Assembly: GCA_002702655.1 (NCBI GenBank)
Contig: PABB01000005.1
Span: forward strand, 62,001-126,000
Direction of reading: 5' to 3'
DNA length: 64,000 nt
From: Planctomycetaceae bacterium
GTDB taxonomy: Bacteria; Planctomycetota; Planctomycetia; Pirellulales; Lacipirellulaceae
Position numbers and translations under genes: made by a program. Positions 17,619-27,308 of this stretch are shown here, one piece after another. Position 1 is the stretch's first letter, and each line of letters begins with the position of its first letter. Under the pieces are notes generated by a model that had not been told where the DNA came from, ran no database searches, and saw only the letters and a list, made by a program, of their open reading frames with translations.

Positions 17619-19328
17619 TCAGTCTTCCAGCTTCTTGGAGACGCGGAAGACCTCTTCCAGCGTGGTGATGCCGGCCATGGCCTTCTGGATGCCGTCGTCG
17701 TACAGGGTGGTCATGCCGTTGGCGATGGCGGCCTTGCGGATTTCGACGGTCGAGGCCCCCTGGAACGAGAGTTCGCGGACCTTGGACGTCATCATCATCA
17801 TCTCGTAAATGCCGATGCGGCCGCGATAGCCCTTCTTGCCGCAGTGGCTGCAGCCGACGCCCTTCATGAACGTGGCCGTGGCGGCCATTTCGGGGGTGAT
17901 GCCCGCGGCCTCCAGTTGGGCCTCGCTGGGCTGATGGGGCTGCTTGCACTTGCCGCAGACAACGCGGACCAGACGCTGGGCCATGACGCCGATCACGCTG
18001 CCGGCCACCAGATACGCCGGCACGCCGATGTCGACCATCCGGGTGATCGCGCTGGGGGCGTCGTTGGTGTGCAGCGTGCTGAATACCAAGTGACCGGTCA
18101 GCGACGCCTGGATGCCCATCGACGCGGTCTCGTGGTCGCGCATTTCGCCGACCAGAATCACGTTGGGCGCCTGCCGCAGCATGGCCTTGATGATCTTCGC
18201 GAAATCGAGCCCGATCGAGTGTTTCACCTCGACCTGGTTGATCCCCGGCAGGTAATACTCCACGGGGTCTTCGGCGGTGATGATCTTGCGGTCGGGCCGG
18301 TTCAGTTCGTTCAGCGAGGCGTACAGCGTGGTTGTCTTGCCCGAGCCGGTCGGGCCGGTCACCAGGAAAATGCCGTTGGGGCGGCGGATCAGGTTGCGGA
18401 ACGACTTGAAATCGCGTTCCGACAGGCCCAATTGCCGCACGCCAATCTTGATATTGTCCTTGTCCAACAGCCGCATCACGCAGCTTTGGCCGTGGTTGGT
18501 GGGCAACATGCTCACCCGCAGGTCGAGCTCTTTGCCGCCGGCGGTGATCTTGATCCGGCCGTCCTGCGTGCGGCGGCGCTCGGCAATATCCATCCGGGCG
18601 AGAATCTTGATACGCGACAAAATCGCCCCCAGCAGACGCCGCGGCGGGCTGTCGCGTTCGATCAAGACGCCGTCGATGCGGTAACGAATCCGCACCCGGT
18701 CCTCGAACGGTTCGACGTGAATGTCCGACGCCCGCAGCTGCACGGCCTCGGCGATCATCATTTGGACCAGCCGCACGACCGGGGCGCTGGCTTCGTCGAC
18801 CTGTTCGTCGTCGCCCATGCCGGCGTCGTCGCCCTCGGTCTCGGTGAAGTCGATCGCCGTGTCGGTGAATTCCTGCAACATCGAGTCGGCTGACTCGCCC
18901 TCGGTCTGGCCGTAGTTGCGGTTGATCGCTTCCAGGATGCTTTCCCGGGTGGACAGCGCGATGTCGACCTTGCGGTTGAGAATGAACTGGAGCTTTTCGA
19001 ACGTTTCGAAGTCCTGCGGGTCGCTGGCCACGACGCGCAGATTGCCCCCTTCTTCGGAGAACGGAATGACCGCGTTCTCGCGGGCCACCGATTCGGGCAC
19101 CAATTCGACGACCGCCGGGGGGATCGGCACGTTGTTCAGATCGAAGTACTCAAAGCCGTACAGCTTGGCGAGCGCTTTGGTGACCGCCTCGCTGCTGGCG
19201 TACCCCAGTTGCGTGATCGCCTCCTGCAGCTTGATCTTTTTGGAGGTCGCAAGTTTCTCGGCTTCGGCGAGCTGCTCGGGGCCCACGACCCCTTTTTTGA
19301 TGAGAAAATCACCCAATCGATCAGCCAT
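17619..19328 (-). CDS. pilB: Type IV pilus assembly ATPase (PilB/GspE family), second copy
   Basis: The protein is 569 residues from the ATG at 19328 (MADRLGDFLIKKGVVGPEQL). The MshEN-type N-terminal domain (about 1-150) is followed by an acidic linker (EGDDAGMGDDEQVDE), Walker A GPTGSGKT (325-332), Walker B ILVGEMRD, the STLHTNDAPS His box, and CxxC pairs CGKC and CSHC. It resembles the other assembly ATPase of this block along its whole length, yet it differs enough to be an old paralogue. It is the first gene of the block in transcription order, about 370 bp before pilT. Confidence 0.9.
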   Translation of the reverse strand: MADRLGDFLIKKGVVGPEQLAEAEKLATSKKIKLQEAITQLGYASSEAVTKALAKLYGFEYFDLNNVPIPPAVVELVPESVARENAVIPFSEEGGNLRVVASDPQDFETFEKLQFILNRKVDIALSTRESILEAINRNYGQTEGESADSMLQEFTDTAIDFTETEGDDAGMGDDEQVDEASAPVVRLVQMMIAEAVQLRASDIHVEPFEDRVRIRYRIDGVLIERDSPPRRLLGAILSRIKILARMDIAERRRTQDGRIKITAGGKELDLRVSMLPTNHGQSCVMRLLDKDNIKIGVRQLGLSERDFKSFRNLIRRPNGIFLVTGPTGSGKTTTLYASLNELNRPDRKIITAEDPVEYYLPGINQVEVKHSIGLDFAKIIKAMLRQAPNVILVGEMRDHETASMGIQASLTGHLVFSTLHTNDAPSAITRMVDIGVPAYLVAGSVIGVMAQRLVRVVCGKCKQPHQPSEAQLEAAGITPEMAATATFMKGVGCSHCGKKGYRGRIGIYEMMMMTSKVRELSFQGASTVEIRKAAIANGMTTLYDDGIQKAMAGITTLEEVFRVSKKLED

Positions 19329-19555
19329 AACGGCAAGCTCTCTGTTCCGAAGTGCTTGTTGGTCGGTGCGCGACAAGCTGGTAAGCGTGCGGAAGTGCCG
19401 GCGTCGACACGCTTTGCGCAAAACCTCCACCCTATCGGCCAAGCTAATGACCGGCGTCGCGGATGTCAACAAACGGCCGTGGTGCGGCGTAAGTCAGGCT
19501 CTCCAGGGGGACGCTTTCAAGATGGATGCGGTTGCCGCCATAGCAGGCGTCCCAA

Positions 19556-19575
19556 GTCAGGCTAGAAAGCCTGAC
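19556..19575. terminator. Hairpin at the trpF stop codon
   Basis: An eight-base stem, gtcaggct (19556-19563) with agcctgac (19568-19575), closes over agaa. The trpF stop codon lies inside the stem. It has no T run, so it may act as a transcript-end stabiliser rather than an intrinsic terminator. Confidence 0.4.
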
Positions 19576-20236
19576 CTACCTCGGTCAGTGCCGCGCGGGC
19601 GGCGGCGACGAAGGCGGCGACTTTCTGCGGATCTTTTTTCCCCGGGGCCGATTCGACGCCGCTGGCCGTGTCGACGCCCGCGGGGCGGACGGCGCGAATT
19701 GCCGCGGCCACGTTGTCCGGCTTCAGCCCCCCGGCCAGGATCAGCGGCGTCTCGCCCAAAGCGGCATCGTGGTCGGCGAGCAGTTCCCAAGGAATCGCAT
19801 GCCCCGTGCCGCCGTATTGCCCCGGGGCGGCGGCCGCGTCGACCAGCACCGCCTGCGGCGCCCGGCCGGCGGCGCGGCACGCGGCCAGGTCTGCGGCCAC
19901 TGCGGCGACCCCCTGCTGGTCGATCCGCCGCACGCGAATCAGCGGACGATCGGGCAACCGGGCGAGCAGCTCGGGCGGCTCGTCGCCGTGGACTTGCAGC
20001 GCGCCCAGCCCGACTTCCGTGGCGATGCCCATCATGCCCGTGGGCGACTCGTTAACGAAGACCCCGACGACCAATGCCGCGTCGCGCACGGCGTCGGCGA
20101 TCTCGCGGGCCGCATCAATCGACACGCACCGGGGGCTGTTTGCGTAGAAGTTCAAACCGATCGCGTCCGCCCCGGCATCCACCGCCTGCCGGGCGTCGTC
20201 GACGGTCGTGATTCCGCAAATCTTCACGCGAAACAT
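19562..20236 (-). CDS. trpF: Phosphoribosylanthranilate isomerase
   Basis: The protein is 224 residues from the ATG at 20236 (MFRVKICGITTVDDA). An ATG nine bases upstream (20245) is an alternative. It has the TrpF signatures: KICGIT with the catalytic Cys at residue 7, GLNFYANSPR, and the late loop DAAAAPGQYGGTG carrying the catalytic Asp. It catalyses the Amadori rearrangement of phosphoribosylanthranilate in tryptophan synthesis. It stands alone here, with no other trp genes adjacent. The last residues (GQAF) are encoded within a genomic repeat hairpin. Confidence 0.93.
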   Translation of the reverse strand: MFRVKICGITTVDDARQAVDAGADAIGLNFYANSPRCVSIDAAREIADAVRDAALVVGVFVNESPTGMMGIATEVGLGALQVHGDEPPELLARLPDRPLIRVRRIDQQGVAAVAADLAACRAAGRAPQAVLVDAAAAPGQYGGTGHAIPWELLADHDAALGETPLILAGGLKPDNVAAAIRAVRPAGVDTASGVESAPGKKDPQKVAAFVAAARAALTEVGQAF

Positions 20237-20256
20237 GGCGCTCATCACACAGAATA

Positions 20257-20402
20257 AAGCCGCGACCGCTGGTCGCGGAAACGGCGCCAGTCGGTCATTT
20301 GGGCGGCCGGGGGCCAACCGACTCGCCGCGATTCGACGGTGCATTGGAGGGTCACGATGCGGCCGTGCGGGGTCCGCATTCCGCGACCAGCGGTCGCGGC
20401 TT
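20257..20402. repeat. Two facing 23-bp palindromic repeats upstream of trpF
   Basis: The sequence at 20257-20279 is the exact reverse complement of 20380-20402. Each arm itself contains cgcgacc-gct-ggtcgcg, so each can also fold alone. They lie between the divergent trpF and AAA ATPase genes. Confidence 0.85.
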
Positions 20403-20640
20403 TTCGCAGGCGGCGGGTTGTCCGCACGCTGGCGCCAGCACGGTCGCGGCAAGCGGCGCGGTTTGCGCAGCTTGTCGCAGTTCGTTACGACCGCACCAAC
20501 CTGCGCACAGGTCAAAGTTCGCTGCGGCGTTGAAGCCAGCTTATCGCACGCGCCGATCCAACACCACAGACGCCCGCCGTCTGGATGCCCCCGTTTCGTC
20601 TCGTCGACGCGCAATGGATGCGCGCCAGGAGTTACCACGG

Positions 20641-22245
20641 ATGACGACCCGCCCTGCTGATCGCCCGTTTTTGGCCGCCCCCGAGCCGAGCCGCTACTTC
20701 GCCGCCGCCGGGATTGAAGACGCCCGCCGACGCGTCGCCCGGTGCATCGAGCGTCGCGAAGGCGCCGCGCTGGTCATTGGCGCCGCTGGCGTCGGCAAGT
20801 CGCTGCTGCTGGAGGTGCTCGCCAAGCAGTTTGCCGGGGTGGTGCAGGTCGCCCGGCTCGCTGGCGCGCAGCTGTGTACGCGACGAGCGCTGTGGCAGTC
20901 GCTGCTGTTCGAGCTGAACCTGCCCTACCGCGGCATGGACGAAGGCGAGCTGCGGCTGGAACTGATGGGCTACCTGGCGCCCCGCGACGGTCAGCCGCGT
21001 TCGTTGCTGCTGCTGGTGGACGAAGCCCACGCCCTGCCCGCGCGGTTGCTGGAAGAGCTCCGCGTGCTGACGAACATCAGCGCCGCGGGGGCGCCGCTGG
21101 TGTCGATCGTGCTGGCCGGCGGGCCGGCGCTGGAGGAGCGGTTCGCCGAGCCGCAGCTCGAGGCGTTCAGCCAACGGGCCGCCACCCGGTGTTACCTTTC
21201 GCCGCTGGAGCGAACCGAGACGATGCAGTTCGTCCGGGCCCAACTCGCGGCCGCGGGGATCGACGCGTCGGCGATGTTGGCGAGCGACGCGCTGGCGGCC
21301 ATTCACGATGCGACCGGCGGCTTGCCGCGGCTGATCAACCAACTGGGCGACCAGTTGGCGTGGATCGCCGAGGAGTCGGGCATGGCGCCGTTGGATGCCT
21401 CGGTCGTGCAGCAGGCGTGGGCCGAGTTGCAGCAGCTCCCCGCGCCGTGGGACAGCCCCGGCTCGGCGCCGGCCCAGGAGCCCAGCGACGTACTGGAATT
21501 TGGGGTGCTTGGCGGCGAGGACGAGTGCCTGGCCGATCCGGAAATTGACAGTGCGTTTGAGGGCCGCGGCCCGCTGCCCTTGGAGGGCGACGATGGCGAC
21601 GGCGACGACGGCGAAGTGGCGTCGATCCCGTTCACGGCGGTTCGCGACCAGTGCGATCGCAGCGCGTCGACCGTCGCGGCCGATTTGGACGCGGCCGAGA
21701 ATCTGCTCGCTTCGTTCGACGCGGTCGAGGTGATCGTCGACGCGTCAGGGGGCGAGGCGCCTGCGGATCCGCCGCCAGCCTCCCAGCCCGATCGGGCGGA
21801 GGATCCGTTTGCCGAGCCGTTCGACGACGAGGAGATGCTGATCGATCCGTACGCCGATTTCGAATCGACGCTGCTGCGTCACGCCCCGCTGGTGAGCAAC
21901 CAGCTCGACGCGGCGTTGGCGGTTCAATTGCCGCCCGCCGCACCGTCGCCGACGCCGCAACTGAGTTCGGACGGCGCCGACGAACTGACGCTGGCGCCCG
22001 AGCCGCACGATGAAATCGCCGGGTTGGATGCCGGGCTGGTCGAAGACGCGACGGAACTAGACGAGGAGGACGCCGACGAGATGGCCGTCGAGTCGCCGGG
22101 GCCGCGGATCAGCGCGGAGCCCGACTCGCCCGGCGAGGTGCTGGTGGTCGACGACGACGACCAGGCGGCGGCGCAGGTGGTGGCCGGGCGGCAATTCCGG
22201 CGGCTGTTCAGCAGCCTGGAATCGGGCGCCGCAATGGGCATGTGA
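20641..22245 (+). CDS. ExeA/GspA-type AAA ATPase with long acidic tail
   Basis: The protein is 534 residues. The ATG at 20641 was chosen because AGGAG lies nine bases before it. Residues 1-260 form a AAA ATPase of the ExeA/TniB-like class: Walker A GAAGVGKS (47-54), Walker B LLLLVDEAH (122-130), a sensor region and the GGLPRLINQL motif near 226. The remaining 270 or so residues are acidic and of low complexity, with no transmembrane helix or peptidoglycan-binding domain evident, although ExeA proteins usually carry both. ExeA helps assemble the type II secretin. The nearby pilus/secretion block fits this, although trpF intervenes and the strand is opposite. Confidence 0.8.
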   Translation: MTTRPADRPFLAAPEPSRYFAAAGIEDARRRVARCIERREGAALVIGAAGVGKSLLLEVLAKQFAGVVQVARLAGAQLCTRRALWQSLLFELNLPYRGMDEGELRLELMGYLAPRDGQPRSLLLLVDEAHALPARLLEELRVLTNISAAGAPLVSIVLAGGPALEERFAEPQLEAFSQRAATRCYLSPLERTETMQFVRAQLAAAGIDASAMLASDALAAIHDATGGLPRLINQLGDQLAWIAEESGMAPLDASVVQQAWAELQQLPAPWDSPGSAPAQEPSDVLEFGVLGGEDECLADPEIDSAFEGRGPLPLEGDDGDGDDGEVASIPFTAVRDQCDRSASTVAADLDAAENLLASFDAVEVIVDASGGEAPADPPPASQPDRAEDPFAEPFDDEEMLIDPYADFESTLLRHAPLVSNQLDAALAVQLPPAAPSPTPQLSSDGADELTLAPEPHDEIAGLDAGLVEDATELDEEDADEMAVESPGPRISAEPDSPGEVLVVDDDDQAAAQVVAGRQFRRLFSSLESGAAMGM

Positions 22246-22421
22246 CCCGCCGCGAGATGCGGTCACCGCAACCACCAATTAAGTCGCGAGCCAACCAGCT
22301 CGCCGGCGGCGCCTGAGTGGGCGCAATTTGAGTGCGTGCCATGAACGGGCGAAAGCGTGCGGGTGTCATGGGCAGCGCCGCGCAGGTCGCAGCGGCGTGG
22401 GCGCAGCCGCTAACGCGGACG

Positions 22422-25061
22422 TTACAGGGCAGTCTCGCGCCACGCGAACCGCCCGCTGGGTACGCTCCAATCGAGGCCGAACCAACCCGCTGCGCGGATT
22501 TCGCGCACGCCCCGCGTCGCGGCGTCGGCGTCGAAAAGCAGCAGATCGGGCAGTCGCACGCCGCTGACGAATAGCGGCAGCCGGTCGGTCGCCCGCATGC
22601 CGACGACGCCCGTGCCGCTGACCGCTCCCACCAACGCCGTGGGGCTGCCTGGCCGCGGCCGGACCAGCAGGCAGGCCAACTCGGCGCCCGCTTCGGGGCG
22701 GCCGCCGACGATCACTTGCCCGGTGCGGACCTGCACGGGCGACTCCGACAGCAGGCGACTCCACTGCGAGTTTGTATCGGCGTTGCCATACAGCACAATG
22801 TTACGGTGCGGATCGCCGTCTGCGTCGAACTGCTCGTCGGCGGCAACCAGCGCCGCTCCGCCGCCGCGGACCAGGAACTGCTCGGCATCGAACCGCGCCT
22901 TGGCGACCGCCCAGGCGTTTTCCTCGCTTGTGCCCTGCGTGCCGTAGACGAGCGCGATGCGGCGGTCCCACACGCTGCGGAAGCCGCCGGACCGCTGCGG
23001 GCGTTTCCACGCCTGCGGCCACGCGGGGACGAGCTGCCACTGGTCGTTGCGCCGCAGGAAGCGGAGTTGTTTGGCGCCGCCTTCGGGCCAGGGAAATTCG
23101 CGAAGCGGCTCGCTGTCGATCGACACGGCCACGGGGGCCCCGGGCGCCAAGCGGCCCAAATCGATGCGTAGCCCAGCGACGTTTTCCGTGCCCACGCGGA
23201 TCGTCCGGGCGGCATCGTCGCACGCGGCGCCGACGCGGCAAAACTCGCCCGGGTCTTGGGCGGCCAGAATGGTCACCCAACGGCAGCGGGCCGCCAAGCC
23301 GGGGTTGGGCGTGGCGAAGCTCAGCAGGTCGACGCTCGCATCGGGCGGCAACTGCCGGCTGGTCAGGAATGCCGTCACGTCCGCCGAGAGGGCCGGCGAT
23401 CCGGCCGGGTTCTCATCGCCCAGCGACTCGCGATAGGCAAAGTCGGCGTGGAACTCGCTCAATGCGGCACGCAGGGTCCGCGATTGCTGCACCAGCGCGG
23501 CAGGCGCACGGGGATCGCACTGCACCGAGACGCCCAGCGGCGCCAGGTTGCCCAGCAGCGGCGGCAGCCGCTGGTCGTTGCCACAGGCCAGCAGCAACTC
23601 TTGCACGCGATCGGGCTGCGACCACGCGGGCATGCTTGTGCCGTACAGGAAGTAATCGAGCCAGCCGTCCACGGCGGCTGTGGCGGCGAATCGATCGGGG
23701 TGCAGCGCCGCCAGCCGCAGGGCGCCGTGGCCGCCATCCGCCTGGCCGCAGATCGCCACGCGGTGCGGATCGATCGCCGCGCGGTTGCGAAAATCGGCCA
23801 ACGCTTCCAGTGCATCGATGCGGCTCCAGTCTTCCCAGTCAAAGCCGAACGTGCGTCGCCCCAGGGGCGCCAGGATGTGCGTGCCCGGCAGCGGCGGCGT
23901 GCCGCGCAGCATGTTCAGCGGAGGCGTCCCCGACGGGTGCAAAGCCAGCAGCACGCCCGGCGCCGTGGCGGTGGTGGCGGGTTGCGATTGCACCGCGGTC
24001 GCGCCGGCCGGGAGCACCGCGTACGGCTGAGCGCTCCCGTCGATACGGCTGAGGAACGTGCGCGTATGCAGCGCGTCGGTCGCGACGACCGCCAGGTCAA
24101 ACGCTTTGGAGTCCGCCAGGCGGCGCTCGCCGTCGTTGCCGGGGAGCGTCAGGTCGATCTGCACGCGCACCGACCCGGCTTCAATCTCGTCCTCGGTCAA
24201 ATGGCCGTCGATCGGCACGACCAGTCGCCGCACGCCCAATGGCGGCAGCGCCGGCACGGCGGCGGTGATGGTCTGGGCGCCCGCGCGGTACGAAGTGAGT
24301 TGGGCCGCCGGCGACGGTTGGTCGGTCGCATTGACCACCAGCACCCCGGCGAAAGCCGGCCCCGATTCGTCGGCGATCAGGTCGGGAATCACCGCGTCCC
24401 GCAGGTCGAAATACAACGGCTGGGGCGGCTCGACGAGTCGGGCCGCCAATCGCCCGGCGGCGACGTGAAACACCAAGTCGTTGTCGCCCTGGCGCAACGC
24501 CACGGGGCAGACCATTCGCCCCGTGCCGTACGGATCGCCGGCGCGGGGCGTCCCGTTGACGTAGGCCATGGCGTGTCCGGACGCCTCCAGCAGCATGACC
24601 CGCGGGCGATCGCAGGAGACGATCGTCGCCGCGTAGCCGCCGGCGAGTTGTGGCGCCTCCCACAGGCCTGGGGCGGCGGGGGGCAGGGGTTCCCAGGCGA
24701 CGCGGCGTCCGCTGGCGGTTCGCAGACCTTCGCCCGCAGCGGGATGAACCCAGGCATCGCGAACAAACGCCGCGTGAATCGGGTCGATGTGCAGCGGCGT
24801 CCGGCCGTAGGCGCCCACCGGGGGCACGACCAGCAAGTCTCCGAACACCGTCTCGTCGGCGTCGGCGGCCGGGTCCACGAACAGCGGATGCTCGGTGGCA
24901 GCGGGCGTCGAGGCGGCCGTCTCGGCGGCCGGGGGCGGATCGTGAGCGAGAGCCACGGCGGCAGGGATCGCCAAGCTGGCGCCGAGGTACGCGCAGTAGA
25001 TAAGTCGCCGCAATGGCGCTGTCCGCGGCGAGGGCCATCCGGTGGGCTGCATCGCTTCCAT
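22422..25061 (-). CDS. Secreted alpha/beta-hydrolase-like protein lacking the nucleophile Ser
   Basis: The protein is 879 residues with an N-terminal signal peptide (hydrophobic AYLGASLAIPAAVALA, about residues 24-39). The middle part looks like the prolyl-oligopeptidase/esterase-type hydrolases common in planctomycetes: strand plus nucleophile elbow ICGQADGGHGALRLAALHP near 437-455. The elbow G-x-S-x-G-G reads GQADGG (439-444), so Ala441 stands where the catalytic Ser should be. It may be a non-catalytic binding protein or a decayed enzyme. The N-terminal 400 residues include beta-rich segments that I cannot name. No partner gene is apparent, and the adjacent MATE gene is divergent. Confidence 0.7.
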   Translation of the reverse strand: MEAMQPTGWPSPRTAPLRRLIYCAYLGASLAIPAAVALAHDPPPAAETAASTPAATEHPLFVDPAADADETVFGDLLVVPPVGAYGRTPLHIDPIHAAFVRDAWVHPAAGEGLRTASGRRVAWEPLPPAAPGLWEAPQLAGGYAATIVSCDRPRVMLLEASGHAMAYVNGTPRAGDPYGTGRMVCPVALRQGDNDLVFHVAAGRLAARLVEPPQPLYFDLRDAVIPDLIADESGPAFAGVLVVNATDQPSPAAQLTSYRAGAQTITAAVPALPPLGVRRLVVPIDGHLTEDEIEAGSVRVQIDLTLPGNDGERRLADSKAFDLAVVATDALHTRTFLSRIDGSAQPYAVLPAGATAVQSQPATTATAPGVLLALHPSGTPPLNMLRGTPPLPGTHILAPLGRRTFGFDWEDWSRIDALEALADFRNRAAIDPHRVAICGQADGGHGALRLAALHPDRFAATAAVDGWLDYFLYGTSMPAWSQPDRVQELLLACGNDQRLPPLLGNLAPLGVSVQCDPRAPAALVQQSRTLRAALSEFHADFAYRESLGDENPAGSPALSADVTAFLTSRQLPPDASVDLLSFATPNPGLAARCRWVTILAAQDPGEFCRVGAACDDAARTIRVGTENVAGLRIDLGRLAPGAPVAVSIDSEPLREFPWPEGGAKQLRFLRRNDQWQLVPAWPQAWKRPQRSGGFRSVWDRRIALVYGTQGTSEENAWAVAKARFDAEQFLVRGGGAALVAADEQFDADGDPHRNIVLYGNADTNSQWSRLLSESPVQVRTGQVIVGGRPEAGAELACLLVRPRPGSPTALVGAVSGTGVVGMRATDRLPLFVSGVRLPDLLLFDADAATRGVREIRAAGWFGLDWSVPSGRFAWRETAL

Positions 25062-25259
25062 AGGGTCCAGTATGCCGCCTGCCCAGCGGGGCTCAAGTAT
25101 GCGACATTAAGAGCGGCCACAATGCGTCGGATTTGCCCAGGGCATGATTAGCGTCCGGTCGTCGCCCAGCGGCCGCTGCTGCCTGCGAACCTGAGCCCCG
25201 CGTCGCGTGTCCGTCCCGCCAAGTTTGCCTGCCTTTCTCCCCCGTGGTCCGCTCGGCTT

Positions 25260-26804
25260 ATGCATACGACGCTAGCGGACCAACCCGACGGCGGCCGCCT
25301 CGGTCGGTGGTGGCGGCAGCCCGCCGGCGGGCGCGAGGTGTTTCGCGTGGCCGCGCCGTTGGTCGTTTCGACCCTGTCGTGGACGGCGCTCAACTTCATC
25401 GACCGCGTCTTTCTGATGTGGCACTCGGGAGCGGCGATGTCGGCGGCCTTTGGGGCGTCGGCCGCGTGGTTCGCCGCGCTGTGCCTGCCGTTGGGGATTT
25501 GCTCCTACGTGAACACGTTCGTCGCCCAGTATTTCGGCGACGGCCAACCGCGCCGCATCGGCCCGGCCGCGTGGCAGGGCGTGTACGTGGCGCTGGCGTC
25601 CCTGCCGATCATGGTGGTCGCCGGCATCGCGGCGCCATGGTTCTTCTCGCTGGCGGAGCACCCCCCCGAGATTACCGACCTGGAAGTGCGATACTTCCGC
25701 ATCGTTTGCTATGGCGGCCCCGGCATGTGGGTCTGCGCCGCGCTGAGCTGCGTGTACAGCGGCCGCGGGCGGACCGAAGTGAACATGTGGATTGACGCTG
25801 CCTTTGCCGCGCTCAACGCCGCGCTGGACTACGCGTGGATCTTCGGGCACTGGGGTTTTCCGGCGTGGGGGATCGAGGGCGCCGCGTGGGCGACCACGGT
25901 GTCGTTGTGGCTGAAAGCGCTGTTGTATGTCGGGTTGATGATGTTGCCGCGCAGCCGGCGGGAGTTGGGGACCGGCAACGTGCGATTCGACCCGGCGCTG
26001 TTCCGCCGGTTGTTGCGCTTCGGCGGTCCCAGCGGGGCCCAAATGGTCGTCGAGGTGGCGGGCTTCACGGCGTTCGTGCTGCTGACGGGTCGCTTGGGCC
26101 GCGTGGCGGCCGAGGCGACCGCGCTGGCGTTCAGCGTGAACATGGTTGCTTTCATGCCGATCTGGGGGTTCTCGATGGGCGCCTGCATTCTGGTCGGGCA
26201 GCACCTGGGCGAGAACCGCGACGATCTGGCCGCCCGCGCCACCCGCACGGCCCTGATCATGGCGTGCTGCTACGGCGCGTTGATCAGCGCCGTTTACCTG
26301 GGCGCGCCGGGGTTGTTGCTTGATCCGTTTTTTGGCGAAAGCAATACGCTCGCGACGGCGACGACGCACTCGACGGCGATAACGACGATGCAGTCGATGT
26401 CGCCCAGCCCCGGGGGCAACGCGGGGCCCGCGTTCGCCGCCACGGCCGCCGTGGCGGATCGGGCGGTGTACGCGATCGCGTGGAATCTGCTGTGGTTTGT
26501 CGTGGCATACACGCTGTTGGACGCGGTGCAGATGGTCTTTGTCCACGCACTGAAGGGCGCCGGCGACACGCGTTACATCATGCTGGTGAGCCTGTCGATG
26601 GCCGCGCTGCTGAGCGGGGCCACGTGGCTGGCCGTGAGCGTGCTGCACGCCAACTTGTACGCGTGCTGGTCGCTGATCAGCGGCTGGGTCGCTTCGCTCG
26701 CCGTGCTGTACGCGTTGCGGTACCGCGGCGGAAAGTGGCGGTCGATGCGCGTGATCGAGGCGGTGCACGCCCCCCAGCCGGTCGCCGATGAGGCCGGCGG
26801 CTGA
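25260..26804 (+). CDS. MATE-family efflux transporter
   Basis: The protein is 514 residues with about twelve hydrophobic segments in two similar halves. Typical MATE sequence is visible: [20 protein letters not shown] at the start, [15 protein letters not shown] in the first half, and the late [19 protein letters not shown]. It would export cationic or aromatic compounds by Na+ or H+ antiport across the inner membrane. An odd polar stretch of about 45 residues, rich in Thr, Ser, Ala and Pro (about 360-405), separates two membrane segments. It is divergent from the hydrolase-like gene, with about 200 bp between them. Confidence 0.88.
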   Translation: MHTTLADQPDGGRLGRWWRQPAGGREVFRVAAPLVVSTLSWTALNFIDRVFLMWHSGAAMSAAFGASAAWFAALCLPLGICSYVNTFVAQYFGDGQPRRIGPAAWQGVYVALASLPIMVVAGIAAPWFFSLAEHPPEITDLEVRYFRIVCYGGPGMWVCAALSCVYSGRGRTEVNMWIDAAFAALNAALDYAWIFGHWGFPAWGIEGAAWATTVSLWLKALLYVGLMMLPRSRRELGTGNVRFDPALFRRLLRFGGPSGAQMVVEVAGFTAFVLLTGRLGRVAAEATALAFSVNMVAFMPIWGFSMGACILVGQHLGENRDDLAARATRTALIMACCYGALISAVYLGAPGLLLDPFFGESNTLATATTHSTAITTMQSMSPSPGGNAGPAFAATAAVADRAVYAIAWNLLWFVVAYTLLDAVQMVFVHALKGAGDTRYIMLVSLSMAALLSGATWLAVSVLHANLYACWSLISGWVASLAVLYALRYRGGKWRSMRVIEAVHAPQPVADEAGG

Positions 26805-26851
26805 GCCGCAGAGCTGGGGACGAATTGCCGATTGTTGACGAGGGCCGACGG

Positions 26852-27265
26852 ATGCCGAGCGAGATCCGCTACGCGTTGGAGCCGCAGCTCAGCCGCGACG
26901 AGTTCGTCGACGTGCTGCGCCGCTCGACGCTCGCCGAGCGCCGCCCCGTGGACGACGTTGCCAAGATCGACGGCATGCTCGCCGAGGCCGATGTGATCGT
27001 GACCGCTCGCACCGCCGCCGGCCGATTGGTCGGCGTGTCGCGAGCGATCACCGACTTCAGCTATTGTACGTACCTGTCGGACCTGGCCGTCGACGCGGAG
27101 TTTCAGCGCCAAGGCATCGGCCGCGAGTTGATCCGCCGCACGCACGACGCGGCGGGCCGGCAGACGAACCTGATCCTGCTCGCCGCGCCGCAGGCCCGCA
27201 GCTACTACCCGCACATCGGCATGCGGTCGCACGAGTCGTGCTGGATGATCGACGGCGGCAATTAG
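26852..27265 (+). CDS. GNAT-family N-acetyltransferase
   Basis: The protein is 137 residues from the ATG at 26852; an upstream ATG at 26825 is possible. GNAT motif A is clear ([17 protein letters not shown], with the Q-R-Q-G-I-G acetyl-CoA loop). The C-terminal [15 protein letters not shown] resembles the Y-x-x-x-GF/M end of small GNATs. The substrate is unknown. It is followed 43 bp later by another GNAT on the same strand, and the two may be cotranscribed. Confidence 0.85.
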   Translation: MPSEIRYALEPQLSRDEFVDVLRRSTLAERRPVDDVAKIDGMLAEADVIVTARTAAGRLVGVSRAITDFSYCTYLSDLAVDAEFQRQGIGRELIRRTHDAAGRQTNLILLAAPQARSYYPHIGMRSHESCWMIDGGN

Positions 27266-27308
27266 ATTCCAGCTGCCGTTGCGACGTACCAAGTTCCAAC
27301 GAGGACTC

